A stretch of 39,453 nt of DNA from Bacteroides caecigallinarum (GTDB lineage Bacteria; Bacteroidota; Bacteroidia; Bacteroidales; Bacteroidaceae), in contig NZ_JACJLE010000040.1 of the NCBI RefSeq assembly GCF_016901995.1, positions 1 to 39,453 on the forward strand, in the 5' to 3' direction. Below are positions 8,678-17,288 of the stretch, piece after piece (within the stretch, counting starts at the first letter, position 1; each line of letters starts with the position of its first letter). The translations under genes were made by a program, and so were the position numbers. Below the pieces are notes generated by a model that saw nothing but the letters and a program-made list of their open reading frames with translations, made no database searches and was not told the DNA's origin.

Positions 8678-9214
8678 TTACAAGAACATCTCGCACCACT
8701 TGTCAAACCTTACAAGTCCTTCTTCACCATGCTTTTCTATACTCTTGCGGGCTTTTTCCAACGACTTTTCATTATCAAGTTTTGTCTTTGAGAAAAACTT
8801 GTCGGCAAAACATATAATCTGCTCTTCCAGGCTTACAGGAAGCATATCCCTATGCGGAACAGGAAGGTCACGCTCAACGATAGCTTTCAACGACAGACCG
8901 GCACCGGTATGACGCTCGCACACCAATGCATGACGTGGATATCCTTCCTTTCGTACAAGATCGGCACCCAGATAACCATGACATATATACGGATAAGTGC
9001 CGTAACAATATATACTGTCGGCATCTGTAAGGAATATACCTATATCATGAAGCATTGCAGCCTCTTCTATAAACTGCATGTCCAGATTCAGCTCCGGATG
9101 CTTACGTGCCATCTCCAGAGCCTTGTCTGCCACCGAACGGCTGTGTTTCAAAAGAATCTTTTTAAGTTCGTTATCTTCGGGATAATATTTATCAATCAGT
9201 GCTATTGGGTTCAT
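8678..9214 (-). CDS. HD domain phosphohydrolase family protein
   Basis: A 178-residue cytoplasmic protein made almost wholly of an HD domain. The expected metal ligands are visible: His24 in LLKHSRSVADKA, the His56-Asp57 pair in AMLHDIGIF, further His residues in YICHGYLGA and CERHTGAG, and an Asp in ICFADKFFS. Small single-domain HD proteins of this kind are often annotated as phosphohydrolases acting on nucleotides or small phosphates, but the substrate cannot be read from the sequence. It is probably cotranscribed with lptD, which follows on the same strand. A divergent promoter region separates it from the NamZ-like gene. Confidence 0.8.
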   Translation of the reverse strand: MNPIALIDKYYPEDNELKKILLKHSRSVADKALEMARKHPELNLDMQFIEEAAMLHDIGIFLTDADSIYCYGTYPYICHGYLGADLVRKEGYPRHALVCERHTGAGLSLKAIVERDLPVPHRDMLPVSLEEQIICFADKFFSKTKLDNEKSLEKARKSIEKHGEEGLVRFDKWCEMFL

Positions 9215-9264
9215 AACTGGAAACTTATTATATTTGCATTATTATAATTCGATTTACAAAACTA
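9204..9264. promoter_or_regulatory. Divergent promoter region, HD gene and NamZ-like gene
   Basis: On the plus strand, ATTG at 9204-9207, a 21-base spacer and TATATTTG at 9229-9236 form a promoter for the gene at 9285. On the minus strand a TAGTTTTG -7 box (9257-9264) can serve the HD gene; no clear -33 element is seen for it. Confidence 0.55.
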
Positions 9265-9284
9265 ATAAATAATATCGTCCAATC

Positions 9285-10448
9285 ATGAAATATCTCGTTA
9301 TTTTACTATTAATTTCTTTCTCCGGCATATGTGGAGCCGCAAACATACAGAACGGAGCCGACCAAATAGAGACACTGATGTCTTTAATCAATAATAAAAG
9401 AATTGCCCTTGTGGCAAACCAGACTTCGCTTGTCGGCAGTACTCACCTGCTTGACACATTATGCTCCTTAGGTCAAAGACCTGTGGCTCTGTTTGCTCCT
9501 GAACACGGCTTCAGAGGTAAGGCCGATGCCGGAGAGACAGTGAAGGACGGAAAGGACGTAAAAACCGGAACTCCCATTATTTCTCTGTATGGAAAAAACA
9601 AGAAACCATCTGCCACAGCCCTGGCTGACATTGATATGATAGTGTTCGACATTCAGGATGTAGGAGCAAGATTCTACACATACATAAGTACTTTATATTA
9701 TGTGATGCAGGCTTGTGCCGAAAACGGTAAGGAGCTTATAGTGCTCGACCGCCCTAATCCTTGCGACTATGTTGACGGACCTATCCTGAAAAAGGAATAC
9801 AAAAGTTTTGTAGGAATGTTACCTATCCCTGTGCTGCACGGATGTACAATGGGAGAACTGGCGGGAATGATTAACGGCGAAGGATGGCTTGGCAACAATA
9901 TGAAGTGTAATTACTCAGTAATAAAGATAAAAGGATGGAAACATGGTGACCCATATTCACTTCCGGTGAAACCCTCCCCCAACCTGCCAAACGACCAGTC
10001 CATTGCCCTTTATGCATCTCTGTGTCTGTTCGAGGCTACATCAGTAAGTGTAGGACGCGGAACGTATTTCCCTTTCCAGGTGATAGGTTCGCCATTATTA
10101 CCAAAAGACAAGTATCCCTTTTCATTCACACCGAAAGCTTTGGAAGGTTTCGACAAAAATCCTTTGCACAAGAACACTGAATGTCATGGCATCGACCTGA
10201 GAAATACTGACGCAAAACAACTGAACGGATTTTCATTGAAATATGTCATCGAAATGTACAATGAATTCAAGAAAATGAACAAATCCGAATCATTCCTTAC
10301 ACGCCCCAAATGGTTCGATCTGCTGATGGGAACCAATCAGGTAAGACTGGATATGCTAAATGGTAAATCGGAAAAAGAGATACGTTCTGCATGGCTTGAA
10401 GACCTGAACAAGTACAAGGAAATGCGTAAAAAATATATGCTATATTAA
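9285..10448 (+). CDS. DUF1343 protein, NamZ-type exo-beta-N-acetylmuramidase
   Basis: A 387-residue protein with a signal peptide (cleavage near Ala18/Ala19), so it should act in the periplasm or outside the cell. It belongs to DUF1343 (PF07075), the family of B. subtilis NamZ/YbbC (glycoside hydrolase family GH171), which removes terminal N-acetylmuramic acid from peptidoglycan fragments. Typical segments are RIALVANQTSLVG, FAPEHGFRG, DIQDVGARFYTYISTLYYVM, VLDRPNPC and SVGRGTYFPFQVIG. The family suggests cell wall recycling. No partner glucosaminidase, muropeptide transporter or MurNAc kinase lies nearby, so the pathway assignment rests on the family alone. It has its own promoter and two successive hairpins downstream. 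Confidence 0.85.
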   Translation: MKYLVILLLISFSGICGAANIQNGADQIETLMSLINNKRIALVANQTSLVGSTHLLDTLCSLGQRPVALFAPEHGFRGKADAGETVKDGKDVKTGTPIISLYGKNKKPSATALADIDMIVFDIQDVGARFYTYISTLYYVMQACAENGKELIVLDRPNPCDYVDGPILKKEYKSFVGMLPIPVLHGCTMGELAGMINGEGWLGNNMKCNYSVIKIKGWKHGDPYSLPVKPSPNLPNDQSIALYASLCLFEATSVSVGRGTYFPFQVIGSPLLPKDKYPFSFTPKALEGFDKNPLHKNTECHGIDLRNTDAKQLNGFSLKYVIEMYNEFKKMNKSESFLTRPKWFDLLMGTNQVRLDMLNGKSEKEIRSAWLEDLNKYKEMRKKYMLY

Positions 10449-10531
10449 GCGTGCGCACGTTCGACCTAAAACGGGCGTCCATTTTAATCAAAACGGGCGT
10501 CCCTTTTACCTTAAACGTGCGCACGTTTTTT
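10448..10531. repeat. GTGCGCAC palindrome pair with internal 22-base repeats
   Basis: Two copies of the palindrome CGTGCGCACG (10450-10459 and 10516-10525) flank two tandem copies, 22 bases apart, of AAAACGGGCGTCC followed by a T-rich part (10468-10487 and 10490-10509). The second palindrome runs into TTTTTT, so the pair can also act as a terminator stem for the NamZ-like gene. Its GC-rich, symmetrical makeup differs from the AT-rich surroundings and resembles dispersed intergenic palindromic repeats. Whether copies exist elsewhere cannot be seen in this window. Confidence 0.55.
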
Positions 10532-10577
10532 CCGGGTATAAAATATGCCGTATAATCATTAAAAACAACACATAAAA

Positions 10578-10641
10578 AAATCGGACTAAATACCATTTAA
10601 ATAGTGTTTGAATACTGTTTAAACGGTATTTAGCCCGATTT
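10578..10641. terminator. Long bidirectional terminator between NamZ-like gene and ffh
   Basis: Arms starting AAATCGG-A-CTAAATACC (10578-10594) and ending at 10641 pair with a single A/C mismatch. The pairing continues inward through TTTAAA and AGT/ACT to a short loop, giving a stem of nearly 30 bp. A run of A on the left and T-rich sequence on the right let it serve both convergent genes. Confidence 0.85.
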
Positions 10642-10659
10642 ATATTCTAAAACGAAGTA

Positions 10660-11985
10660 TTATTTCTTCTTCAGCTTCTGCATCATACCTGCCATCTTGC
10701 TGCCAGTAACCATCTTCATCATCTTACGAGTCTGGTCGAACTGCTTGAGAAGGCGGTTAACTTCCTGAATGTTTGTACCACTACCTTTTGCGATACGCAT
10801 ACGGCGCGAACCGTTCAGGATTTCAGGATGAGTACGTTCTTCAGGTGTCATAGAATAGATGATTGCCTCAATGCTCTTGAAGGCATTGTCGTCAATATCA
10901 ATATCCTTGATAGCCTTACCCACACCCGGAATCATGGAAGCAAGTTCCTTGATGTTACCCATCTTCTTGATCTGGTTTATCTGTGTAAGGAAGTCATTGA
11001 AGTCGAACTGGTTCTTCTGGATTTTCTTCTGAAGACGTTTAGCTTCTTCTTCGTCGTACTGTTCCTGCGCACGTTCAACGAGTGATACGATATCACCCAT
11101 GCCGAGGATACGGTCTGCCATACGTGCAGGGTGGAACAAATCTATTGCATCAAGCTTTTCGCCTGTACCTACAAACTTGATAGGCTTGTTAACTACAGTA
11201 CGGATAGAAAGTGCGGCACCACCACGGGTATCACCATCCAGCTTAGTAAGAACTACACCGTTGAAGTCAAGGCGTTCATTGAACTCGCGTGCTGTGTTTA
11301 CAGCATCCTGACCTGTCATTGAATCAACGACAAACAGTGTTTCATCAGGATTGATAGCTTTCTTGATAGCCTCAATCTCGTTCATCATCTGTTCGTCGAT
11401 AGCAAGACGACCGGCTGTATCGACAATCACCAGGTCATAACCTTTAGCTTTTGCTTCATGGATAGCATTCAATGCAATCTGTACAGGATCTTTGCTGTCA
11501 GGTTCAGAATAAACAGGAACTTCAATCTGCTGTCCAAGCACCTTCAGCTGTTCGATGGCTGCAGGACGGTAAACGTCGCAGGCTACCAACAGAGGCTTAC
11601 GGTTTTTCTTGGTTTTCAGCATACGTGCCAACTTTCCTGAGAAAGTAGTCTTACCTGAACCCTGGAGACCTGACATAAGTATCACTGCAGGGCGTCCTTT
11701 AAGTTCAAGCTCAGCTGTTTCACCACCCATCAGTTTGGTAAGTTCGTCATGAACAATCTTAACCATCAACTGACTTGGCTTAACTGCAGTAAGCACGTTC
11801 TGTCCCAAGGCTTTCTCCTTTACTGTATCTGTAAAGTTTTTCGCAACCTTATAGTTCACGTCGGCATCAAGCAAAGCACGACGTACATCTTTCAGAGTCT
11901 CGGCAACATTGATTTCGGTGATTTTACCTTCACCTTTCAATATCTTAAACGACCTCTCAAGTCTTTCACTTAAATTATCGAACAT
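10660..11985 (-). CDS. ffh: Signal recognition particle protein Ffh (SRP54)
   Basis: A 441-residue SRP GTPase that binds signal sequences of nascent chains and delivers ribosomes to FtsY at the inner membrane. In order it has an N-terminal helical bundle (1-90), the G domain with P-loop GLQGSGKTT at 106-114, DTAGR near 190 and TKLDGD near 248, then the methionine-rich M domain that binds 4.5S RNA and signal peptides ([15 protein letters not shown] and a Met-rich tail ending KLKKK). The length is normal for the family. The MITE-like element directly upstream ends in the -33 region of its promoter. It is convergent with the NamZ-like gene. Confidence 0.98.
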   Translation of the reverse strand: MFDNLSERLERSFKILKGEGKITEINVAETLKDVRRALLDADVNYKVAKNFTDTVKEKALGQNVLTAVKPSQLMVKIVHDELTKLMGGETAELELKGRPAVILMSGLQGSGKTTFSGKLARMLKTKKNRKPLLVACDVYRPAAIEQLKVLGQQIEVPVYSEPDSKDPVQIALNAIHEAKAKGYDLVIVDTAGRLAIDEQMMNEIEAIKKAINPDETLFVVDSMTGQDAVNTAREFNERLDFNGVVLTKLDGDTRGGAALSIRTVVNKPIKFVGTGEKLDAIDLFHPARMADRILGMGDIVSLVERAQEQYDEEEAKRLQKKIQKNQFDFNDFLTQINQIKKMGNIKELASMIPGVGKAIKDIDIDDNAFKSIEAIIYSMTPEERTHPEILNGSRRMRIAKGSGTNIQEVNRLLKQFDQTRKMMKMVTGSKMAGMMQKLKKK

Positions 11986-12029
11986 ATATTATTTTGATTT
12001 TTCTTAATTTCTTCTATTTCAACGGGGTG

Positions 12030-12037
12030 CAAAAATA
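12030..12037 (-). promoter_or_regulatory. -7 box of the ffh promoter
   Basis: TATTTTTG on the minus strand matches TAnnTTTG and lies 45 bases before the ffh ATG. The expected -33 position, about 20 bases further upstream, falls inside the terminal repeat of the adjacent MITE-like element, and no TTTG is visible there. Confidence 0.5.
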
Positions 12038-12048
12038 CATAAAAAAAC

Positions 12049-12238
12049 TTAGAGCCCGTTTTAATTTTCCATAAAAAAGAGTTTATAACCCATTTTTCGC
12101 TTTGTTTTGAGTTTCTTTTTGGTCTATTTCCCAGCTTTCAATCGGCGCATAGCCCGCTATGCTTCTCACTAAAGCCGAAAAATATCCTCAAAAATAAATA
12201 TCAAAACAACAGTGTGCAAAATTAAAACAGGCTCTTTA
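12049..12238. mobile_element. MITE-like palindromic element
   Basis: Terminal inverted repeats of 18 bases (12051-12068 and 12218-12235; AGAGCCCGTTTTAATTTT with one mismatch) bound a stretch of about 190 bases without a gene. Much of the interior is also an imperfect palindrome: segments around TTGTTTTGA, TTTCTTTTT and CAGCTTT recur in inverted order. It closes on a central hairpin, GCATAGC-CC-GCTATGC, at 12147-12162. There is no transposase. The structure is that of a miniature inverted-repeat element or another dispersed hairpin repeat; a target-site duplication is not clear. It sits between the stop of the MATE gene and the ffh promoter. Confidence 0.6.
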
Positions 12239-12241
12239 ACC

Positions 12242-13570
12242 TCAAATCTTTTTATTCTGCCATTTAGCTTTTTTCAAATATATAAGACTAAAAGTCAGCA
12301 TCAACACATAATATATTATCTCTGTGGTAAAACATATCTCGACAGGCTGACGGAGAACCATACCAACCACAACTACATAAAGAGCATAGAATATTTGGAT
12401 ACCGACTTCTACTCCTAGAGCAGCCTGAGTATTGCCCGTACCAGATATTCCGTTGAAATAAATATTTGCCAATGCAGCTATAAGCATTGATGCACAGACA
12501 ACATAAAGTGCCGGTATAGACTCGGCTACAAGACCGGAATCACTCGTATAGATAGAGAGAATCGGATCAGGGAATATTACTGTAAGCGCAACACATACCA
12601 CCATTATGAGAAATGAAATGCCTGCAATGCGGTGAAGCAGAGCTATAACCTTGTCAGTTCCTCCCGCACCTATCAGATTACTAACCAACGTATTGGCGGT
12701 AGTGGCCAATGCCTGAACCGGAATGAGCAACACTATATACACACTTCTTACGATATTGGCTATAGCCAGTTCTCTTTGTCCCAAACGCTCAAGGGCCATA
12801 AAAAACACAAACCATATTGCCATAGCAAGGAAATATTGCACCATGGTGAATGACGATATTTGCAATATCCTGCCTACCATACCGAAATCCATTCCTAAAG
12901 AACGTCTGAAACCGTATTTTCTAAGATCAATCCTGCAATATGTATATATCAGGAAGAATACCAGTGATGACGCTTCTGCTATAACGGAAGCCAAAGCTGC
13001 ACCTCTGACACCCATCTCAGGCAATCCCAATTCACCGAACACCAGACCATAGTCGAGTACTACATTGACGAGTGCCATCACAACGGAACTGAGAGTCAAG
13101 ACTTTCGTATTGGTGATTCCAATATAAAAAGCCCTGAACATTACATTGAGAAAAGCAAAAAGAAATCCCCAGATACGCCATGTAAAAAACTGATATGTAG
13201 CCTCGTATATAGTATCGGAAGTTATAAGCATACGTATCAGCGGACCGGCAAAAATATACATAACCACAGCAAGTACTACAGCCATAAGGAAGCTGAACAT
13301 ACTGCCCTGCATCATGACGGGACCGACATCACGGTAGTTTCCTTCACCGTTGCGGCGCGCTATCAATATCTGCGAACCTATACTGAAACCGAATGCCACT
13401 GTATAGACACAGATATATAGGAGGCCTCCCATTGCGGCAGCTCCCAAAGCCACTTCACCTACATGTCCGAGGAAAGCAGTATCTGTAACATTGATAATAT
13501 TTTGGGCAAGCAGCCCGAGAAGTATAGGATAAGTAACGCGCCAGATTTCTTTATTGGAATACATAGTCAT
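12242..13570 (-). CDS. MATE family efflux transporter
   Basis: A 442-residue inner membrane protein with about 12 hydrophobic segments in two halves, as in the MATE (multidrug and toxic compound extrusion) family. These proteins use a Na+ or H+ gradient to export cationic drugs and metabolites. Recognisable segments are YPILLGLLAQNIINVTDTAFLGHVG at the N terminus, FGFSIGSQILIARRNGEGN, and the second-half NTLVSNLIGAGG. Substrate cannot be predicted. It has its own -7 box (TATCTTTG, minus strand, 13604-13611). A second in-frame ATG six bases downstream could also be the start. Its stop lies six bases from the end of the MITE-like element, which may have replaced a native terminator. Confidence 0.92.
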   Translation of the reverse strand: MTMYSNKEIWRVTYPILLGLLAQNIINVTDTAFLGHVGEVALGAAAMGGLLYICVYTVAFGFSIGSQILIARRNGEGNYRDVGPVMMQGSMFSFLMAVVLAVVMYIFAGPLIRMLITSDTIYEATYQFFTWRIWGFLFAFLNVMFRAFYIGITNTKVLTLSSVVMALVNVVLDYGLVFGELGLPEMGVRGAALASVIAEASSLVFFLIYTYCRIDLRKYGFRRSLGMDFGMVGRILQISSFTMVQYFLAMAIWFVFFMALERLGQRELAIANIVRSVYIVLLIPVQALATTANTLVSNLIGAGGTDKVIALLHRIAGISFLIMVVCVALTVIFPDPILSIYTSDSGLVAESIPALYVVCASMLIAALANIYFNGISGTGNTQAALGVEVGIQIFYALYVVVVGMVLRQPVEICFTTEIIYYVLMLTFSLIYLKKAKWQNKKI

Positions 13571-13603
13571 ACACGATGTTTATTCTATATTATAAATATG
13601 CAG

Positions 13604-13611
13604 CAAAGATA
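13604..13611 (-). promoter_or_regulatory. -7 box for the MATE gene
   Basis: TATCTTTG on the minus strand, 33 bases before the ATG, fits the Bacteroides -7 consensus. No -33 TTTG with correct spacing is visible. Confidence 0.5.
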
Positions 13612-13740
13612 CGAAAAGAACTCTTCAATACATAATTTCATATAATATTATATATGTATTCCCGATGGCTGAAAGATGATTTTGTTTCACTTAAAACTAT
13701 TTCATTCACACCAATATTATTGCATTACAATCAAAAAGAC

Positions 13741-13771
13741 TTGTATATACCAAACAAAAGCGCTACCTTTG
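13741..13771 (+). promoter_or_regulatory. Promoter of the FadL-type porin gene
   Basis: TTG at 13741-13743, a 20-base spacer and TACCTTTG at 13764-13771 form a good match to the Bacteroides consensus, 28 bases before the ATG. Confidence 0.75.
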
Positions 13772-13799
13772 CGGCTTCATAACCAATTTTTAAAGCTAA

Positions 13800-15149
13800 A
13801 TGAATAAATTTTTATTATTAGGCGCAACGGCGCTTATCGTTTCAAACACAACTTTCGCAGGAGATTATCTGACTAACACAAACCAACATGCGGCATTTTT
13901 GAGAATGGCAGCACGTGGAGCGTCAATAGATGTTGACGGAGTTTACAGTAATCCTGCAGGTCTTTCTTTCCTGAAAGAAGATGGCTTCCATCTTTCTCTG
14001 ACAGGACAGAGTGCATATCAGACTAGGGAAATAAGCGCTACATCAGGATTGTGGACACTCGACGGACAAAGTACAACACAAAATTATAAGGGAACCGCAT
14101 CGGCACCTATAATTCCTTCGTTTCATGGTCTATACAAAAAAGGTGACTGGACTGTTTCTGCAGCATTTGCAATAACAGGAGGTGGAGGTAAAGCATCGTT
14201 CAGCAACGGACTTCCTATGTTCAACGCACTTGCCACCGGATTGATACAGCAAAAGACTCAGGGCTTGGTTAAACCTTCAATGTATGACATAAACTCTGCC
14301 ATGGACGGAAAACAATACATCTATGGCGTCCAGCTTGGTTTCAGCTATAAGATAAACGACTGGCTGTCTGTATATGCAGGTGGCAGAATGAACTATATGA
14401 CCGGAGGATATGAAGGTTATCTCAACGCATCACTCACAGAACAATATGCAGCCATGGCTCCTGCTTTGGGACTTCAGGACGCAACCATAGCGGATATCAA
14501 TCTGAAATGTGACCAAAAGGGATGGGGAATAACTCCTATTCTAGGTGCTGACTTCAAGCTCAACAAACTTAACATCGGCTTGAAATATGAATTTAAGGCA
14601 AACCTAAACATTGAAAATGTTTCAAGCAAGATGGAACTGATTAATGTAGATGAAGCATACCTGGCAGACTACAAAGAAGGAGTAAATACTCCAAGCGATA
14701 TTCCTTCAATGCTTTCAGTTGCAGCCGGATATGAGTTCTTACCCAATTTGCGTGCTTCGGTAGAATACCATTTCTTTGATGACAAGCATGCAGGAATGGC
14801 TTCGGACAGACAGAAAACACTTAATCATGGTACACACGAATATTTGGCCGGTATAGAATGGGATGTAATGAAATATATTACTGTCAGCGGTGGCTTCCAG
14901 AAAACCAACTACGGACTCAGTGATGATTTCCAGACAGACACAAGCTTCTACTGCGATTCTTATTCATTAGGTTTCGGAGCCAGAATCTATCTGAGCAAGT
15001 CACTGAATATGGATATCGCCTACTTCTGGACAAACTATAATGACTATACAAAAGAGTCTGACAATTATTACAATACAGGCACTAAAGGAACAAATATCTA
15101 TAGCCGTACCAACAAGGTGTTTGGCCTCAGCTTGAACTATAATTTCTGA
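13800..15149 (+). CDS. OmpP1/FadL/TodX family outer membrane transport protein
   Basis: A 449-residue outer membrane beta-barrel with a signal peptide (cleavage likely after Ala20). The early NPAGLSF motif at 51-57 is the signature of the OmpP1/FadL/TodX family (PF03349), whose members let long-chain fatty acids or other hydrophobic compounds through the outer membrane. The rest alternates aromatic and polar residues in strand-like blocks and ends in LSLNYNF, a C-terminal Phe as expected for barrel assembly. The cargo cannot be told. It is monocistronic, with a good promoter and a strong terminator after it. Confidence 0.9.
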   Translation: MNKFLLLGATALIVSNTTFAGDYLTNTNQHAAFLRMAARGASIDVDGVYSNPAGLSFLKEDGFHLSLTGQSAYQTREISATSGLWTLDGQSTTQNYKGTASAPIIPSFHGLYKKGDWTVSAAFAITGGGGKASFSNGLPMFNALATGLIQQKTQGLVKPSMYDINSAMDGKQYIYGVQLGFSYKINDWLSVYAGGRMNYMTGGYEGYLNASLTEQYAAMAPALGLQDATIADINLKCDQKGWGITPILGADFKLNKLNIGLKYEFKANLNIENVSSKMELINVDEAYLADYKEGVNTPSDIPSMLSVAAGYEFLPNLRASVEYHFFDDKHAGMASDRQKTLNHGTHEYLAGIEWDVMKYITVSGGFQKTNYGLSDDFQTDTSFYCDSYSLGFGARIYLSKSLNMDIAYFWTNYNDYTKESDNYYNTGTKGTNIYSRTNKVFGLSLNYNF

Positions 15150-15171
15150 TAACTTTTTACTTAAAAAACAA

Positions 15172-15217
15172 AAGCCGTTTGTAGATGCAAATCCAACTAC
15201 AAACGGCTTATTTTTTA
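15172..15217. terminator. Bidirectional terminator, FadL-type gene and M13 peptidase
   Basis: Arms 15172-15184 and 15197-15209 (AAGCCGTTTGTAG/CTACAAACGGCTT) are perfectly complementary. TTATTTTTT follows on the right and an A-rich run (TTAAAAAACA) lies on the left, so it can stop transcription of both convergent genes. Confidence 0.9.
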
Positions 15218-15237
15218 TCTTAATTCTTCAATAAGAA

Positions 15238-17274
15238 TTACCAAACTCTACAACGGTTTTCAGGTGCAAGATACATTGAATCTTTTTCAGTGATACCGAA
15301 TGCTTCGTACCATGCATCAACATGTGGAAGAGCACCGTTCACACGCCATTCGCCAAGTGAGTGAGGATCTGACTTAGTACGTGAGCGGATTTCCTCTTCG
15401 CGGATATTACCGGCCCAAAGTGTAGCGTATGCGATGAAGAAACGCTGGTCAGCAGTAAATCCGTCTTCTTCAGGAAGAGGGTTGTTCTTTGTTGCATTCT
15501 TATAAGCAAGATAAGAAACATTCAAACCTCCGTGGTCTGCTATGTTTTCACCCAAAGTCAACTGTCCATTAGCTTTCAATCCCGGGAGGACTTCAATGTT
15601 GTTGAAGAAGTCAACCATTACTTTTGTACGTTCATTGAAACGGTCACCGTCACCTTCAGCCCACCAGTCTTTCAAGTTACCGTCCTTGTCATACTGACGT
15701 CCCTGATCATCGAATCCGTGTGTCATTTCATGACCGATTACAACACCGATAGCACCATAATTAAAAGCATCGTCAGCATTCATGTCAAAGAACGGATACT
15801 GAAGAATTGCGGCAGGGAAACAGATTTCGTTAGTCTGAGGATTGTAATATGCATTTACAGTCTGAGGACTCATCAACCATTCATCCTTGTCAACAGGTTT
15901 TCCGATACGGCTGAACATATCTTTTGTGCCCCACTGTGCAGCACGGCATACATTTGCCCAGTATGAATCTTTCTCGATGTTAAGATCTGAATAGTCTTTC
16001 CATTTGTCAGGATAACCTACTTTTACGTGGAATGTAGAAAGTTTCTCCATAGCTCTTACCTTAGTGCTGTCGCTCATCCATTCCTGTGCCTGGATACGTT
16101 CGCCAAGAGCAGACTGAAGATTCTTAACCAATGCCACCATACGTTCTTTGGCAGCTGCCGGGAAATATTTCTCTACATACATCTGACCTACTATTTCGCC
16201 CAACATTCCGTTTACGGCATTAACTGCACGTTTCCAACGTGGCTGGTTTGCCTGACGGCCAGACAATACCTTACCGTAGAAATCAAATCTTGCAGCTACG
16301 AAATCATCGCTCAGATAATTTGCTGCAGCATCAAGAAGATTGTACTGCAGATAAGAGATATGACGTGAAAGAGGCAAAGTATTGATAAGATTTTCCACTT
16401 CCTTAATAGGCTCAATCTGCTCTACGTTGAGTTCTGTCACACCTTCTACTCCCAAAGCCTTGAGATAAGCATCCCAATCAATTCCAGGGAAAGTCTTCTT
16501 CAAGTCATCGTATGACATTTTATGATAGTTGGCTTCAGGATTACGACGTTCTACTGCGCTGTAAGAAGCCTTTGCAATAGCTGTTTCAACTTCCATCACA
16601 TCAGCCATTTTCTGTTTAGCCTCATCTTCTGAGAAACCAGCCAATGTGAAAAGCTTAGTGATATACAGTTTGTACTGTTCACGGATAGCGGTTGTACTTT
16701 CGTCTGTATCAAGATAGTATTCCTTTTCTCCAAGGTTAATACCTCCCTGGGCAATCTGGAAGATATTCAAAGTACTGTTCTTTGGATCACCATATACATA
16801 GTTGCTGAAATATGTACCAATACCGTTGTTGAACATTTCAGCCTTAACCTGCATAATCTGGTTCTTGTCAGATATTGCAGCTATTCTGTCAAGCATAGGT
16901 TTGATTGGAGCTATACCATCAGCATTAAGCTTTACGCTGTCCATTGCCAGATTATACAAGTCTCCGATTTTCTGTCCCTGGCTTCCAGCCTGATTTTCCT
17001 TTGAAGCAAATCCTTCGATCATTTCTTTCAACTGCTTCTGGTTGTCTTCCATAAGCATTTCGAATGCTCCATAGCGTGAGTATTCAGCTGTAAGCGGATG
17101 TGAATCATTAAAACCGCCACAAGCGAAACGGAAGAAATCATTTCCCGGAACTGCTGTTGTGTCAAGGTTGGCAAGGTTTATTCCTGTGCTCACCTTTGCT
17201 TCCTTCTGGCCTGCACATCCGGACAGTGCGGCTACAGCCAATGCTGCAAAAGCAATACAATGTTTAGTTTTCAT
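15238..17274 (-). CDS. M13 family zinc metallopeptidase lipoprotein
   Basis: A 678-residue peptidase of the neprilysin/PepO family (M13). The lipobox ALSG before Cys20 indicates a lipid-anchored envelope protein. The zinc motif HEMTH is at 515-519, within VVIGHEMTHGFDDQGR. The third zinc ligand is Glu576, in GENIADHGG. The substrate-binding NAYYNP and RVNGALP segments are present, so the enzyme should be active on oligopeptides. The N-terminal M13 domain begins at PGNDFFRFACGGF. It lies 14 bases downstream of the ABC-F gene on the same strand and is probably cotranscribed. It ends at the bidirectional terminator. Confidence 0.95.
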   Translation of the reverse strand: MKTKHCIAFAALAVAALSGCAGQKEAKVSTGINLANLDTTAVPGNDFFRFACGGFNDSHPLTAEYSRYGAFEMLMEDNQKQLKEMIEGFASKENQAGSQGQKIGDLYNLAMDSVKLNADGIAPIKPMLDRIAAISDKNQIMQVKAEMFNNGIGTYFSNYVYGDPKNSTLNIFQIAQGGINLGEKEYYLDTDESTTAIREQYKLYITKLFTLAGFSEDEAKQKMADVMEVETAIAKASYSAVERRNPEANYHKMSYDDLKKTFPGIDWDAYLKALGVEGVTELNVEQIEPIKEVENLINTLPLSRHISYLQYNLLDAAANYLSDDFVAARFDFYGKVLSGRQANQPRWKRAVNAVNGMLGEIVGQMYVEKYFPAAAKERMVALVKNLQSALGERIQAQEWMSDSTKVRAMEKLSTFHVKVGYPDKWKDYSDLNIEKDSYWANVCRAAQWGTKDMFSRIGKPVDKDEWLMSPQTVNAYYNPQTNEICFPAAILQYPFFDMNADDAFNYGAIGVVIGHEMTHGFDDQGRQYDKDGNLKDWWAEGDGDRFNERTKVMVDFFNNIEVLPGLKANGQLTLGENIADHGGLNVSYLAYKNATKNNPLPEEDGFTADQRFFIAYATLWAGNIREEEIRSRTKSDPHSLGEWRVNGALPHVDAWYEAFGITEKDSMYLAPENRCRVW

Positions 17275-17288
17275 AAATTAATATTTAG

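Noticed and set aside
10468-10509. Two 20-base repeats as the start of a CRISPR array
   Set aside because: Only two units with essentially no unique spacer are present and no cas genes are nearby; they belong to the palindromic repeat.
12212-12418. Plus-strand ORF of 68 codons beginning in the MITE-like element
   Set aside because: It mostly lies antisense to the MATE transporter coding sequence and shows no protein family features.
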